NCBI GenBank assembly: GCA_903939555.1
Contig: CAJAHV010000167.1
Coordinates: 1-10,743 of the forward strand
Direction of reading: 5' to 3'
Source: an uncultured Alphaproteobacteria bacterium
GTDB lineage: Bacteria; Pseudomonadota; Alphaproteobacteria; Sphingomonadales; Sphingomonadaceae
DNA length: 10,743 bases
Below, piece after piece: positions 1-6,592 of this stretch. The translations under genes were made by a program, and so were the position numbers. A model generated the notes under the pieces. That model had not been told where the DNA came from and did not search any database. It saw only the letters and a program-made list of their open reading frames with translations. How positions within the stretch are numbered: position 1 is the first letter of the stretch; the number at the start of each line of letters is the position of its first letter.

Positions 1-49
1 ACAGGCGGCGCACGGCGTGGCGGATCTCGGGAAAACTGTCTGCGGCCAT
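1..49 (-). CDS. Probable acyl-CoA dehydrogenase, N-terminal fragment (runs off left edge)
   Basis: The minus strand opens with ATG at 49 and reads 16 codons to the window edge, giving MAADSFPEIRHAVRRL. This resembles the start of one acyl-CoA dehydrogenase branch, whose N-terminus typically reads roughly 'F.EIR.AVR.LC..FP.EYW'. Those enzymes are FAD-dependent and desaturate acyl-CoA thioesters at C2-C3. Too little is present to show FAD-binding or catalytic residues. No clear ribosome binding site precedes the ATG. The frame stays open upstream to a stop at 116-118, so a start inside the IS-derived flank is possible. If correct, the gene would add a CoA-linked oxidation step to the catabolic cluster on the same strand. 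The family call rests on one short motif and is tentative. Confidence 0.5.
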   Translation of the reverse strand, partial: MAADSFPEIRHAVRRL

Positions 50-115
50 GATCGCGTGTAACCGACCCGCCCGGCCTCTCCAAGCGCGAAGCACCAAAAC
101 GCGGCGCGATCCAGA

Positions 116-226
116 TCAGGCCTGGGTGATCAACGCCAACTCCGCTAGGGTCAGATCCCCGCGCAGCGCCTCCAGAGCCACCCTGGCCTTGAGCTCGCCA
201 GAACAGCGCTTCCTCGTCGTCTTCAT
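116..226 (-). pseudogene. Truncated IS3-family transposase OrfA remnant
   Basis: Starting at ATG 226 the minus strand encodes 36 residues beginning MKTTRKRCSGELKARVALEA and continuing through a 'LRGDLTLAELA' segment. This is the N-terminal helix-turn-helix region of IS3-family OrfA, the DNA-binding component of the transposase. Intact OrfA proteins are usually around 90 residues. Here the usual 'LA.KHGIH..MI..WK' continuation is replaced by LITQA and a TGA at 116-118, so the helix-turn-helix is cut in half. The catalytic DDE part (OrfB) is absent. The remnant cannot mobilise itself. It lies between the probable acyl-CoA dehydrogenase start and the end of the MDR gene, on the same strand, and marks an old insertion and deletion at the edge of the cluster. 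Confidence 0.72.
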
Positions 227-289
227 TCCCGTCCTTTCCTCAGATCGGGATTAGCTTAACACCCTGTCCGAAAATCCGGGACCACCTCA
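134..289 (-). mobile_element. Decayed IS3-family insertion sequence, left-end relic
   Basis: Read on the minus strand, this segment looks like the left end of an IS3-family element. It has a TG-starting terminus (TGAGGTGGTCCCGGATTTTC, complement of 270-289), a short leader with a good ribosome binding site (AGGAAAGGA at about 232-240), and then the beginning of orfA at 226. Homology to orfA seems to stop near 134, where the protein diverges from the family pattern and soon meets a stop codon. The rest of orfA, orfB and the right inverted repeat are not in the window. The outer boundary at 289 is estimated from the usual TG end of IS3 elements; no partner repeat or target duplication is available to confirm it. 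Confidence 0.6.
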
Positions 290-357
290 GCGACCGCTTT
301 CCTTGCCATTTTGCCTTGCTGAGCCATGACAGGCCAGGGATTTAACAGGCCCTGAGC

Positions 358-1368
358 CTAAATCAATTTCAGGATCAGTTTGCCGCTAGTGCCGCCAACA
401 AAAAGGTTGAGGAAAGTCTGGAAGGCATTGTCCAGCCCGTGCTCGATCTGCTCGGCGCAAATTATCGCGCCGCTGTTGGCGAGATCGATCAGTTGCCCGG
501 TGGCGGGGGCGATCTCCTCGGGGAAATCGAGCAGGGTAAATCCGCGCATCGTCGCAGACCGGAAGACTAGCTCCTTGAGATTGCGCGCGCCGATCGGCGG
601 GGAATTATACTCTGATATCAGCCCGCACAGCGCGATGCGGGCATGTTTTTTCAGGTGCAGCAATGCGGCGTCGAGGCCGGGGCCGCCGACATTTTCAAAC
701 ACCATGTCGAGGCCTTCCGGCGCTGCGGCGACGAGTTCGGCAAGCAGCGTGTCCGCATCCTTGCCGCGGTGGTCGATGGCATGGTCGAAGCCCAGTTCCG
801 CCGTCAAGCGCCGGCATTTATCGGCGCCGCCGGCGATGCCGATGACGCGCGCCCCCGCAAGCCTTGCCAGCTGCCCGGCGACCGCACCCACGGCACCGGC
901 TGCGGAACTGACCAGCAATGTCTCGCCGGCGACCGGCCGAAGTATGCGGTTGATGCCGACATGGGCGGTCAGGCCGGCACCGCCCGCAACCGAGATGTAA
1001 TGGCTCATCGATGTGACGCGGCCCGGATCGACCGGCCGGTTGCTGTCGCCAGTCCTGCCGACCGAATAATCCTGGATGGCGTTAATGCCCTTGACCCAGT
1101 CGCCGAGCTTGATGCCAGGCGCCTTGCTGGCCACCACCCGGCCGATGGTACCCGCGCGCATGGCGTCGCCGATTGCGACGGGTGGCAGGTAGCTGGGGCG
1201 GTCGTCGAGCCAGCCGCGCATCGCCGGGTCAATCGACGCGTAATGGTTGCGGATCAGGAATTCGCCTTTGCCGATCTCGGGAATTCTGTGACTTCGTATG
1301 GCAAAATCGCTTTCGCTGGGGATGCCGCGCGGGCGCGATACCAGGACAAAGCTGCGGTTGCCCTGCAT
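358..1368 (-). CDS. NADPH-dependent MDR oxidoreductase (prostaglandin reductase / CurA-like)
   Basis: This 336-residue zinc-free medium-chain dehydrogenase/reductase belongs to the leukotriene B4 12-hydroxydehydrogenase / prostaglandin reductase / CurA group, whose characterised members reduce the C=C bond of enones with NADPH. Visible marks are the family signature SIDPAMRGWL at about 45-54, a nucleotide-binding loop AAGAVGAVAGQ at about 156-166, a Lys at 184 in GGADKCR that fits contact with the NADPH 2'-phosphate, FENVGG at about 225-230, and a Tyr-Asn pair at 254-255. There are no cysteine ligands for a catalytic zinc. Length is normal for the family. ATG 1368 was chosen because it overlaps the stop of the upstream MFS gene as TGATG; a GTG one codon earlier is also possible. 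It is the last gene of the five-gene run. Its likely role is reducing an unsaturated ketone intermediate, but the substrate is unknown. Confidence 0.88.
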   Translation of the reverse strand: MQGNRSFVLVSRPRGIPSESDFAIRSHRIPEIGKGEFLIRNHYASIDPAMRGWLDDRPSYLPPVAIGDAMRAGTIGRVVASKAPGIKLGDWVKGINAIQDYSVGRTGDSNRPVDPGRVTSMSHYISVAGGAGLTAHVGINRILRPVAGETLLVSSAAGAVGAVAGQLARLAGARVIGIAGGADKCRRLTAELGFDHAIDHRGKDADTLLAELVAAAPEGLDMVFENVGGPGLDAALLHLKKHARIALCGLISEYNSPPIGARNLKELVFRSATMRGFTLLDFPEEIAPATGQLIDLANSGAIICAEQIEHGLDNAFQTFLNLFVGGTSGKLILKLI

Positions 1369-2753
1369 CACTGTGCCGCCGGGCGCTCCATGGCGGCAAG
1401 CACTTCGCGGTAGCGCTTCATTCCCGTCGCCAGCAGTACGATCATGACCGGCAGCACCATGGCCCCGGTGATCGCGATGGCATAGCGCAGCGCGCCTTCA
1501 TCGTGGAAACCGAAATCGGTGATGGCCGCGATGATGCTGGAGCCAAGGCCCAACCCGATCAGATTGACGGCAAGCAAGGTCAGCGCCGTCACCTGCCCGC
1601 GCAACCGATTGGGCGTCACGTCCTGAATGGCGGTCAACACGACGCCTTGCGACGCCTGTCCCACCAGCGTGCCGATCGCCATGCAGCCCAGCGCCAGCGT
1701 GGCCGTCGGCATCAACGGCCCGATCACCAGCGGCACCGCCTTCAAAAATGTCGCATAAAGCATGACGCGCAAATTGGCGTCGGTGCGACCGCGCCGGATC
1801 AACACGCCCGACAGCCAGCCCCCGGCAATCGTGCCGACAGTGCCGCAAACCAGCATCAGCGTGCCGAAATACAGGCCGACTTCGCCCGGCGTCATGCCGT
1901 AGGTGCGGATCAGGAAGGTAGGATACCAAAGGCTCGTCCCGATCGCGAGCAGGCCCGACAGCGCCGTGGCACCCATCAACATGCCATAAAGCTGCCAGCG
2001 CTGGCGCAAATAGGCGATCACGTCCCGCAGCGGGATCGCGCCACCCATGGCAAGCCCACCGGTTTCGGCCCGGCTCGGTTCCCGGATGGTGGCAACGAGC
2101 ATAGCCACGACAATGCCCGGCAGGCCGACCGCGACGAAAACCAGCTGCCACGGCGCCAATCCGGCAAGGAATGGCACAGCCGGCGGCAGCGCCGTAAAGC
2201 GTTCGAGCAGGATGCCGCCGATGATCAGTGCCAGACCACCGCCGATGGGGTAGCCGATGGCGTAAAAGCTGATCGCCAGCGCGCGCCGCTGTTTTTCGAA
2301 ATAATCGCTGATCAGCGAATAGGCGGACGGACTGAGAGACGCCTCCCCGACGCCGACACCGACCCGTGCCGCGAACAGGGCGCCAAAGCTGTTGGCAAAC
2401 CCGCACAGCATCGTCATGAACGACCAGATCAGCACCCCGACAACGACCAGCGGTGTCCGGCGCCGGCTGCCATCGACCATCCGGCCGATCGGCAGCGCCG
2501 CCAGCGAATACAAAAGCGAGAACGCAAAACCCTGCAACAGGCTGATCTGGAAATCGCTCAGCCCCATGCTCGCCTTGATCGGCGTTACCAGCAGGGTCAG
2601 GACGCGCGCATCGATCGCGCTGAAGGCATAGCCCAGCGACAGGACGCCCACGACATACCAGCGATAGGCGCCAACGTGTGCGGCTGCGGCGGGCGCCGCC
2701 GTGACGGCGTGAGCAACTGCAACGGGCACCGCCGTGTCGGCGCGTGTCACCAC
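1368..2753 (-). CDS. Spinster-like MFS transporter
   Basis: This inner-membrane carrier of 461 residues has about 12 hydrophobic segments. The first helix carries YAFSAIDAR (about 42-50), followed by the 'LGLSD.Q..LLQGFAFSL.Y' pattern typical of spinster-type MFS proteins common in sphingomonads (about 63-81). Motif A appears as LPIGRMVDGSRRR at about 87-99, and ARVGVGVGEASLSPSAYSLI at about 129-148 is a strong family mark. A 25-residue Ala/Val-rich cytoplasmic tail precedes helix 1. The start is GTG at 2753 or the adjacent GTG at 2750; the latter overlaps the SDR stop as GTGA, a common coupled junction. The stop overlaps the MDR start by one base. Its place inside the catabolic operon suggests uptake of the pathway substrate or export of an intermediate. 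Substrate and direction cannot be read from the sequence. Confidence 0.9.
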   Translation of the reverse strand: MVTRADTAVPVAVAHAVTAAPAAAAHVGAYRWYVVGVLSLGYAFSAIDARVLTLLVTPIKASMGLSDFQISLLQGFAFSLLYSLAALPIGRMVDGSRRRTPLVVVGVLIWSFMTMLCGFANSFGALFAARVGVGVGEASLSPSAYSLISDYFEKQRRALAISFYAIGYPIGGGLALIIGGILLERFTALPPAVPFLAGLAPWQLVFVAVGLPGIVVAMLVATIREPSRAETGGLAMGGAIPLRDVIAYLRQRWQLYGMLMGATALSGLLAIGTSLWYPTFLIRTYGMTPGEVGLYFGTLMLVCGTVGTIAGGWLSGVLIRRGRTDANLRVMLYATFLKAVPLVIGPLMPTATLALGCMAIGTLVGQASQGVVLTAIQDVTPNRLRGQVTALTLLAVNLIGLGLGSSIIAAITDFGFHDEGALRYAIAITGAMVLPVMIVLLATGMKRYREVLAAMERPAAQ

Positions 2754-3598
2754 GCGGAACGCGGATCGGCGCGCGCCAGTATCTCTTCGGTCCGGGTTCT
2801 CAGCAACTGGTCGCCGTTTTCGCTTTCGGGGATCAGCCAGAAACGCCCCGCCCGAACACCGGCGACGGCAAATTCGGCGACTTCCTCCGGCTCGGTCAAA
2901 GCCATCTTGAGGCCCGTGGTGCGCATGAGATCCTGCATCGTGCGATAGGCGACCGTGCCCGGCGTGGCACCGGCATAATCCGCCGGCCGCACCAGGTTCG
3001 ATGCCATGATGCCGGTGTTGACCGTGTTCGGGCCGGGGAACAGCACCGCGGCGCGCAGCTTGCCGCCTTCGCGCAGCAATTGCTGGTAGAGCACTTCCGA
3101 AATGCTCGTCACCGCAGCCTTGGTCGATGCATAGATCGGTGTGTTGGGCATCGATCGCAGCCCGCCGTTTCCGGACGAGGTATTGATGACAACGCCTTCC
3201 TCGCCAAGCGCCAGCATCCGCGGCACGAACGACCGGATGCCGTGAACGACACCGAGCACGTTGACATCGAAGCCCCAGCGCCAGTCGTTCATCGGCAGCG
3301 TCCAGATCGCCCGCTGCGCCTCGCCGAGCCCGACGCCGGCATTGTTGAACAACAGGTGCACCGCGCCGAAGCGATCGAAGATGCTGTCAGCAAGCGCCGC
3401 CACCGAGGCCTCCTTGGTGACATCGACCGCCAGACCGGCTTCGGCACCGATTTCGGCGACCGTCACATCGAGCCGGCCTTGATCGATGTCGGCGAGCACG
3501 ACGCGGGCCCCTTCGCGCACCAACCTGTCACCGAGCGCCCGGCCGACGCCGCTGGCGCCGCCGGTGATCACGGCGACCTTGCCGTTGAAATCCAGCAT
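2747..3598 (-). CDS. SDR family NAD(P)-dependent oxidoreductase
   Basis: This 283-residue classical short-chain dehydrogenase/reductase interconverts a hydroxyl and a ketone. The Rossmann motif TGGASGVG is at 12-19. Asp37 at the end of the second strand (VVLADID) favours NAD(H) over NADP(H). NNAG is at 85-88 and a structural Asn at 113. The catalytic set is Ser141/Ser142, Tyr156 and Lys160 in YASTK, so the active site is complete. The C-terminus is slightly long for a classical SDR and has a WLIPESENGD stretch, seen in SDRs acting on bulky substrates. ATG 3598 overlaps the previous gene's stop as TGATG, indicating translational coupling. In context it would oxidise an alcohol formed by, or released after, the Rieske step. 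Steroid- and terpenoid-type alcohols are plausible substrates, but that is inference. Confidence 0.92.
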   Translation of the reverse strand: MLDFNGKVAVITGGASGVGRALGDRLVREGARVVLADIDQGRLDVTVAEIGAEAGLAVDVTKEASVAALADSIFDRFGAVHLLFNNAGVGLGEAQRAIWTLPMNDWRWGFDVNVLGVVHGIRSFVPRMLALGEEGVVINTSSGNGGLRSMPNTPIYASTKAAVTSISEVLYQQLLREGGKLRAAVLFPGPNTVNTGIMASNLVRPADYAGATPGTVAYRTMQDLMRTTGLKMALTEPEEVAEFAVAGVRAGRFWLIPESENGDQLLRTRTEEILARADPRSAW

Positions 3599-4404
3599 CA
3601 GGCCGCGAGCTCGCCGTGTGCGCCCAGCACGATTCCGGCGTTGGTCGGATCATCGAACCGCCCGACCCACTGATCGGCGATCCATTCCCCCGGAACGGTG
3701 CGCAGGATACGCCCGCTGGTGATCGTCGCCCCTTCGACATATTCCATCGACACCAGCTTGCGCACCGGGATGTCGACGACCGGGTCATAAGGCGATTCCG
3801 CCAGGATGATCCGGCCGGTCATGTCATTGCGGCTGGTGTAGTTGCGCTGCCAATCGAGCCGGGTCAGGAACACATCGCCGTCGAACGTGGTCGGATCGTT
3901 GATCCCGATCAGTCCCTTGTAGCAAAAAAGATGTTCCTCGAACTGCCGCGGCTTGTCGTTTTCCGCGCCGATCTCGCCTTCGATGGTGAAATAGGTGATG
4001 CCATGACGGGCGCAGGTCCCGCGCACATGGTTGCCCTGTTTTTCAAAGCTGGTGACGGCGATCTTCTTGGGCTCGCCAAAACGCTCGCGGCCGCCGGTGA
4101 CGACGGTTTCGCCCTCCATTGCCATATGGAAGCAATAGGCGCCGGGCTGGCCCTCGAAACTGCACATGACGCTCATCGTCAAAGCACCGATCTCGACGGT
4201 GCGTTCGGGCGAATAATGCATCGCGACATGCGCGAGCTGGATCTTGATCTCGGGCCGGTCGATCGGATCGAGCGGGCGCGGCAGCATTGCTGCATAGACC
4301 TGCGGATCGGTTTCATAAGTCGCACGGATCGTGCGGACGGTATTGTGCAGCCCGCCTGCCGGGCGGCCGGAATCAGAAGCCTTCAGATAGCGTAGCCGAT
4401 TCAT
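3598..4404 (-). CDS. Acetoacetate decarboxylase family protein
   Basis: This 268-residue protein has the acetoacetate decarboxylase fold. In the classical enzyme a lysine forms a Schiff base with a beta-keto acid and its pKa is lowered by the adjacent lysine. That Lys-Lys pair is present as Lys113-Lys114 in GRERFGEPKKIA, matching the family's 'GRE.WG.PKK' motif. An EIGALTMSV strand at about 71-79 and the GAYCFHMAMEGE region at about 88-99 fit the family core. Length is normal. Three consecutive ATG codons lie at 4410, 4407 and 4404; the last is chosen because it places the AAAGGGGAG element 6 nt upstream. An in-frame ATG at 4437 has no comparable site. Sitting between a Rieske oxygenase and an SDR, it is unlikely to be a solventogenic acetoacetate enzyme. 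A decarboxylase, hydrolase or aldolase-type reaction on a pathway keto acid is more likely. The family assignment is firm; the reaction is inferred. Confidence 0.88.
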   Translation of the reverse strand: MNRLRYLKASDSGRPAGGLHNTVRTIRATYETDPQVYAAMLPRPLDPIDRPEIKIQLAHVAMHYSPERTVEIGALTMSVMCSFEGQPGAYCFHMAMEGETVVTGGRERFGEPKKIAVTSFEKQGNHVRGTCARHGITYFTIEGEIGAENDKPRQFEEHLFCYKGLIGINDPTTFDGDVFLTRLDWQRNYTSRNDMTGRIILAESPYDPVVDIPVRKLVSMEYVEGATITSGRILRTVPGEWIADQWVGRFDDPTNAGIVLGAHGELAA

Positions 4405-4410
4405 CATCAT

Positions 4411-4419
4411 CTCCCCTTT
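4411..4419 (-). promoter_or_regulatory. Ribosome binding site deciding among three tandem ATG codons
   Basis: The minus strand reads AAAGGGGAG immediately before ATGATGATG. The purine run sits 0, 3 and 6 nt from the first, second and third ATG. Only the third (4404) has near-normal spacing, so it is taken as the main start of the acetoacetate-decarboxylase-family gene. Confidence 0.6.
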
Positions 4420-4473
4420 TGGTCGGTAGCCGGCCATATTGTCCGGTTGTCCGCCGGTGATCGTGGCGCGCCG

Positions 4474-5481
4474 TTATTCGGCGGCGATACTGGTCTTGCC
4501 GCTGTCATGGTCGGCGTAGAATTGTTCGAAATAGCGCCTGAAGCGCAGGATCGGGCCATCCCCGTCACAGAGCAGCGGACGCGTGCGATGGATCTTGCGG
4601 TCCCAGATCGGGATGTCACCTTCCACCCCGGACTGGCCGGTTGTCGATGCGATCGCCGCTTTTATGGCCGTGTCCTCGAAGGAACCGGGTGGTACCACCG
4701 GATGCGTAAAGCAAAAGCGCAATTCGCATTCATCGGCTTCGACAGGCGTCACCAGCACCTGCAACGCCAGCGTGACAATACCCGTCAAATGCGTGGTCTT
4801 CTGGCCGGCGCCATTCTGAACCGTGTGCACGCTTGACTGCACCACCTTCGTCTGACCGTTGGGCAGCGTCATCGTCCGTTCCCCAACGGCGGCGGAGCGC
4901 CGGATATGGCCTTCATAGGTCGTCACGCCCTCGGGGACGGAGTTCATCCGGTGCACATATTCGAAATGCGCGACATCGACGCCATTCTCGGCGATCTCCT
5001 GCGGGTTACTGCGGAAGCGCCATTCAAGGCGGGTCGGCGCGGCCCAGCCCGGCTGGGTGAATTCGGCCACCTCGAGCACATCGTGCAGCGGCGCCAAGCC
5101 TTGTGGATGATACCAACCCCAGACGACGCCATTGGCTTCCCGCACCGGATACGGCCCGGCCACCGGCTCGCGCTTGCAAATCGGCGGCATCACCCTGGCA
5201 TACGGAATATCGACGCAATAGCCGGCAGGATTGAACGCCCAGGCATGGAAGCCACAGCGCAGCGTATCGCCATCGACCCGGCCGCCTTCGCCCAGATGCG
5301 CACCCAGATGCGGGCAATAGGCGTCAAGCAAGCCGGCGACGCCGCTTTCGTTGCGGAACAGGACAAGCTCGCGTCCGAAATAATGCAGCGATTTCACATC
5401 ACCAATGGCCAGTTCGTCGGCATAGGCGACAAAGAACCAGCCGAACGGGATCGTCATCGGAAATCGGTCTGCCCTGGGCAT
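4474..5481 (-). CDS. Rieske non-heme iron oxygenase, KshA/DAF-36-like oxygenase component
   Basis: This 335-residue terminal oxygenase hydroxylates or desaturates a substrate using O2 and electrons from a partner reductase. The Rieske [2Fe-2S] ligands are Cys56, His58, Cys76 and His79, in the spacing CxH-17-CxxH. The mononuclear iron site follows as ENGVDVAHFEYVH, giving His172 and His177, with Asp169 in the usual bridging position. A third iron ligand is probably Asp289, or possibly Asp294, in EGDIPIWDRKIH. The 'NPQEIAENGVDVAHFEYVH' block, CGFHAWAFN after the cluster, and the late IPIW motif resemble the 3-ketosteroid 9-alpha-hydroxylase (KshA) and cholesterol 7-desaturase (DAF-36/Neverland) branch more than ring-hydroxylating dioxygenases. 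ATG 5481 is preceded by GGAGAG (5489-5494) at 7 nt. No ferredoxin or reductase gene is in the window, so electrons must come from elsewhere. It is the first gene of the five-gene run. Substrate unknown. Confidence 0.93.
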   Translation of the reverse strand: MPRADRFPMTIPFGWFFVAYADELAIGDVKSLHYFGRELVLFRNESGVAGLLDAYCPHLGAHLGEGGRVDGDTLRCGFHAWAFNPAGYCVDIPYARVMPPICKREPVAGPYPVREANGVVWGWYHPQGLAPLHDVLEVAEFTQPGWAAPTRLEWRFRSNPQEIAENGVDVAHFEYVHRMNSVPEGVTTYEGHIRRSAAVGERTMTLPNGQTKVVQSSVHTVQNGAGQKTTHLTGIVTLALQVLVTPVEADECELRFCFTHPVVPPGSFEDTAIKAAIASTTGQSGVEGDIPIWDRKIHRTRPLLCDGDGPILRFRRYFEQFYADHDSGKTSIAAE

Positions 5482-5594
5482 CTTGCGTCTCTCCGCCGTC
5501 GCTGCGACCCATCGCCGTGCAAACGGAAACTAACACAATGGCCCGGCTGCAAAAGATCGTTGGCAGCAACGCACTGTTCGCACAGGCGCTGCAA
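5482..5594 (-). promoter_or_regulatory. Gap before the Rieske operon, probable site of its promoter
   Basis: This 113-nt non-coding gap separates the LysR stop from the Rieske gene start and is the longest gap ahead of the five-gene run, so a promoter and a LysR-type operator would be expected here. The only clear element is the GGAGAG ribosome binding site at 5489-5494. The middle (about 5520-5558) is locally A-rich. I found no convincing -35/-10 pair and no strong dyad of the T-N11-A type, so the assignment rests on position only. Confidence 0.3.
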
Positions 5595-6527
5595 TCAGTC
5601 TTTTTGCGGGTCTGCGCCAGGCTCCAGCCTTGCCGCCATCCAAGGCCGCAGCTTGATGATGGTGTAGCGGCTGGTCAGGTAATCGATGAACGCGCGCGTT
5701 GCCGATGGCGTGATGCCGGCCGGGAACACGGCCCGCACTTCCTTGTCGTGCAACGTCCATTCGTCGTGCGGGGTGAGCAGATGGCCGTCGATAAGATCCT
5801 GGCGGACCAGACTGATCGGCAGGTGCGCGAGGCCAAGCCCGCGCCGCGCCGCCCACCGCAGGGCAACACCGCTGTTGCTGCGCCAATGGCCGGGCACGCG
5901 CACCGACCGGCCATCGTTGAAGTGGAACATGCCGCCGGAATCGGACAGACAAGCATGCCGGCCCAGATCGTCGGGCGATGCCGGCCAGCCATGTTTTTCG
6001 ATATAGTCCGGCGACGCGCACAGGCAGTAGGTAAGATAACCGAACAACCGCGCCACCATCGAGGAATCGTCAAGCGCGCCATAGCGGATGGCGACATCAA
6101 AGCTTTGGCCGGCCAGATCGGCCTCCTGCAGATAGGCAATCACCTGAATTTCGATGTTCGGATGGTTGGCGCTGAAATCGGCGAGCAATGCCGACATGAA
6201 GTCCGAACCGAAAGTGTCGCTAAGCAGGATGCGCAGCCGCCCGACCGGCTGCGACTGGAACTGCGCCATGCTGCGTTCCAGATCGGCCAGTTCGTCGTGC
6301 ATCGCCAGGCACCGGCGGTAGAATTGTTCGCCAGCAGCGGTCAGCGCCATGCGCCGGGTGGTCCGGATGACCAGTTGCACGCCGATCCGCGCCTCGAGTT
6401 CGCTGATCGTCTTGCTGACAAAGGATTTCGACACATCCATCCGGCCAGCGGCCGCCGTGAAGCTGCCGGCGGAAATGACTGTCAGAAACTCGTGAATACC
6501 CCGCCAGGCGGACACTCGTGTCTCCAT
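5595..6527 (-). CDS. LysR-family transcriptional regulator
   Basis: This 310-residue LysR-type regulator has an N-terminal winged helix-turn-helix (about residues 8-67). Its pattern GSFTAAAGRMDVSKSFVSKT, then ISELEARIGVQLVIRTTRRM and LTAAGEQFY, is typical of the large CrgA/AaeR-like subgroup. A linker helix follows to about residue 92, then the periplasmic-binding-protein-like effector domain beginning near VGRLRILLSD. Length is normal. ATG 6527 is used; a G-rich run (complement of 6531-6538) lies 3 nt upstream and is a weak ribosome site. It lies between the amidohydrolase and the Rieske operon in the same orientation, rather than divergent from its likely target as LysR genes usually are. 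It is a good candidate for the pathway regulator, responding to a substrate or intermediate, but target and ligand are inferred. Confidence 0.92.
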   Translation of the reverse strand: METRVSAWRGIHEFLTVISAGSFTAAAGRMDVSKSFVSKTISELEARIGVQLVIRTTRRMALTAAGEQFYRRCLAMHDELADLERSMAQFQSQPVGRLRILLSDTFGSDFMSALLADFSANHPNIEIQVIAYLQEADLAGQSFDVAIRYGALDDSSMVARLFGYLTYCLCASPDYIEKHGWPASPDDLGRHACLSDSGGMFHFNDGRSVRVPGHWRSNSGVALRWAARRGLGLAHLPISLVRQDLIDGHLLTPHDEWTLHDKEVRAVFPAGITPSATRAFIDYLTSRYTIIKLRPWMAARLEPGADPQKD

Positions 6528-6539
6528 CTACCCGCCCCG

Positions 6540-6568
6540 AGCATAGGAAGCACACCCCGACACAGCAA
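6540..6568 (-). promoter_or_regulatory. Possible sigma-70-type promoter ahead of the LysR gene
   Basis: The minus strand shows TTGCTG (6563-6568), a 17-nt spacer, and TATGCT (6540-6545). Spacing is ideal, but the hexamers match the consensus only partly (3 and 4 of 6). Transcription would start only about 6 nt before the ATG at 6527, leaving almost no leader. A chance match is quite possible. Confidence 0.22.
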
Positions 6569-6592
6569 GACCGCCGATTGCCGGCTACCGCG

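Noticed and set aside
1173..2948. Long plus-strand open frame of 591 codons
   Set aside because: It lies opposite the MFS and MDR genes, is dominated by Arg, Gln, His, Asp and Ala with no recognisable domain, and spans three real gene boundaries. It is a mirror of high-GC codon use on the other strand.
2744..3673. Plus-strand open frame opposite the SDR gene
   Set aside because: Only the minus strand has the Rossmann and YxxxK motifs; the plus frame is compositional.
4474..5481. Naming the Rieske gene kshA and the cluster a steroid pathway
   Set aside because: The resemblance is at motif level only, and no other diagnostic steroid genes (KstD, HsaABCD-type) are in the window.
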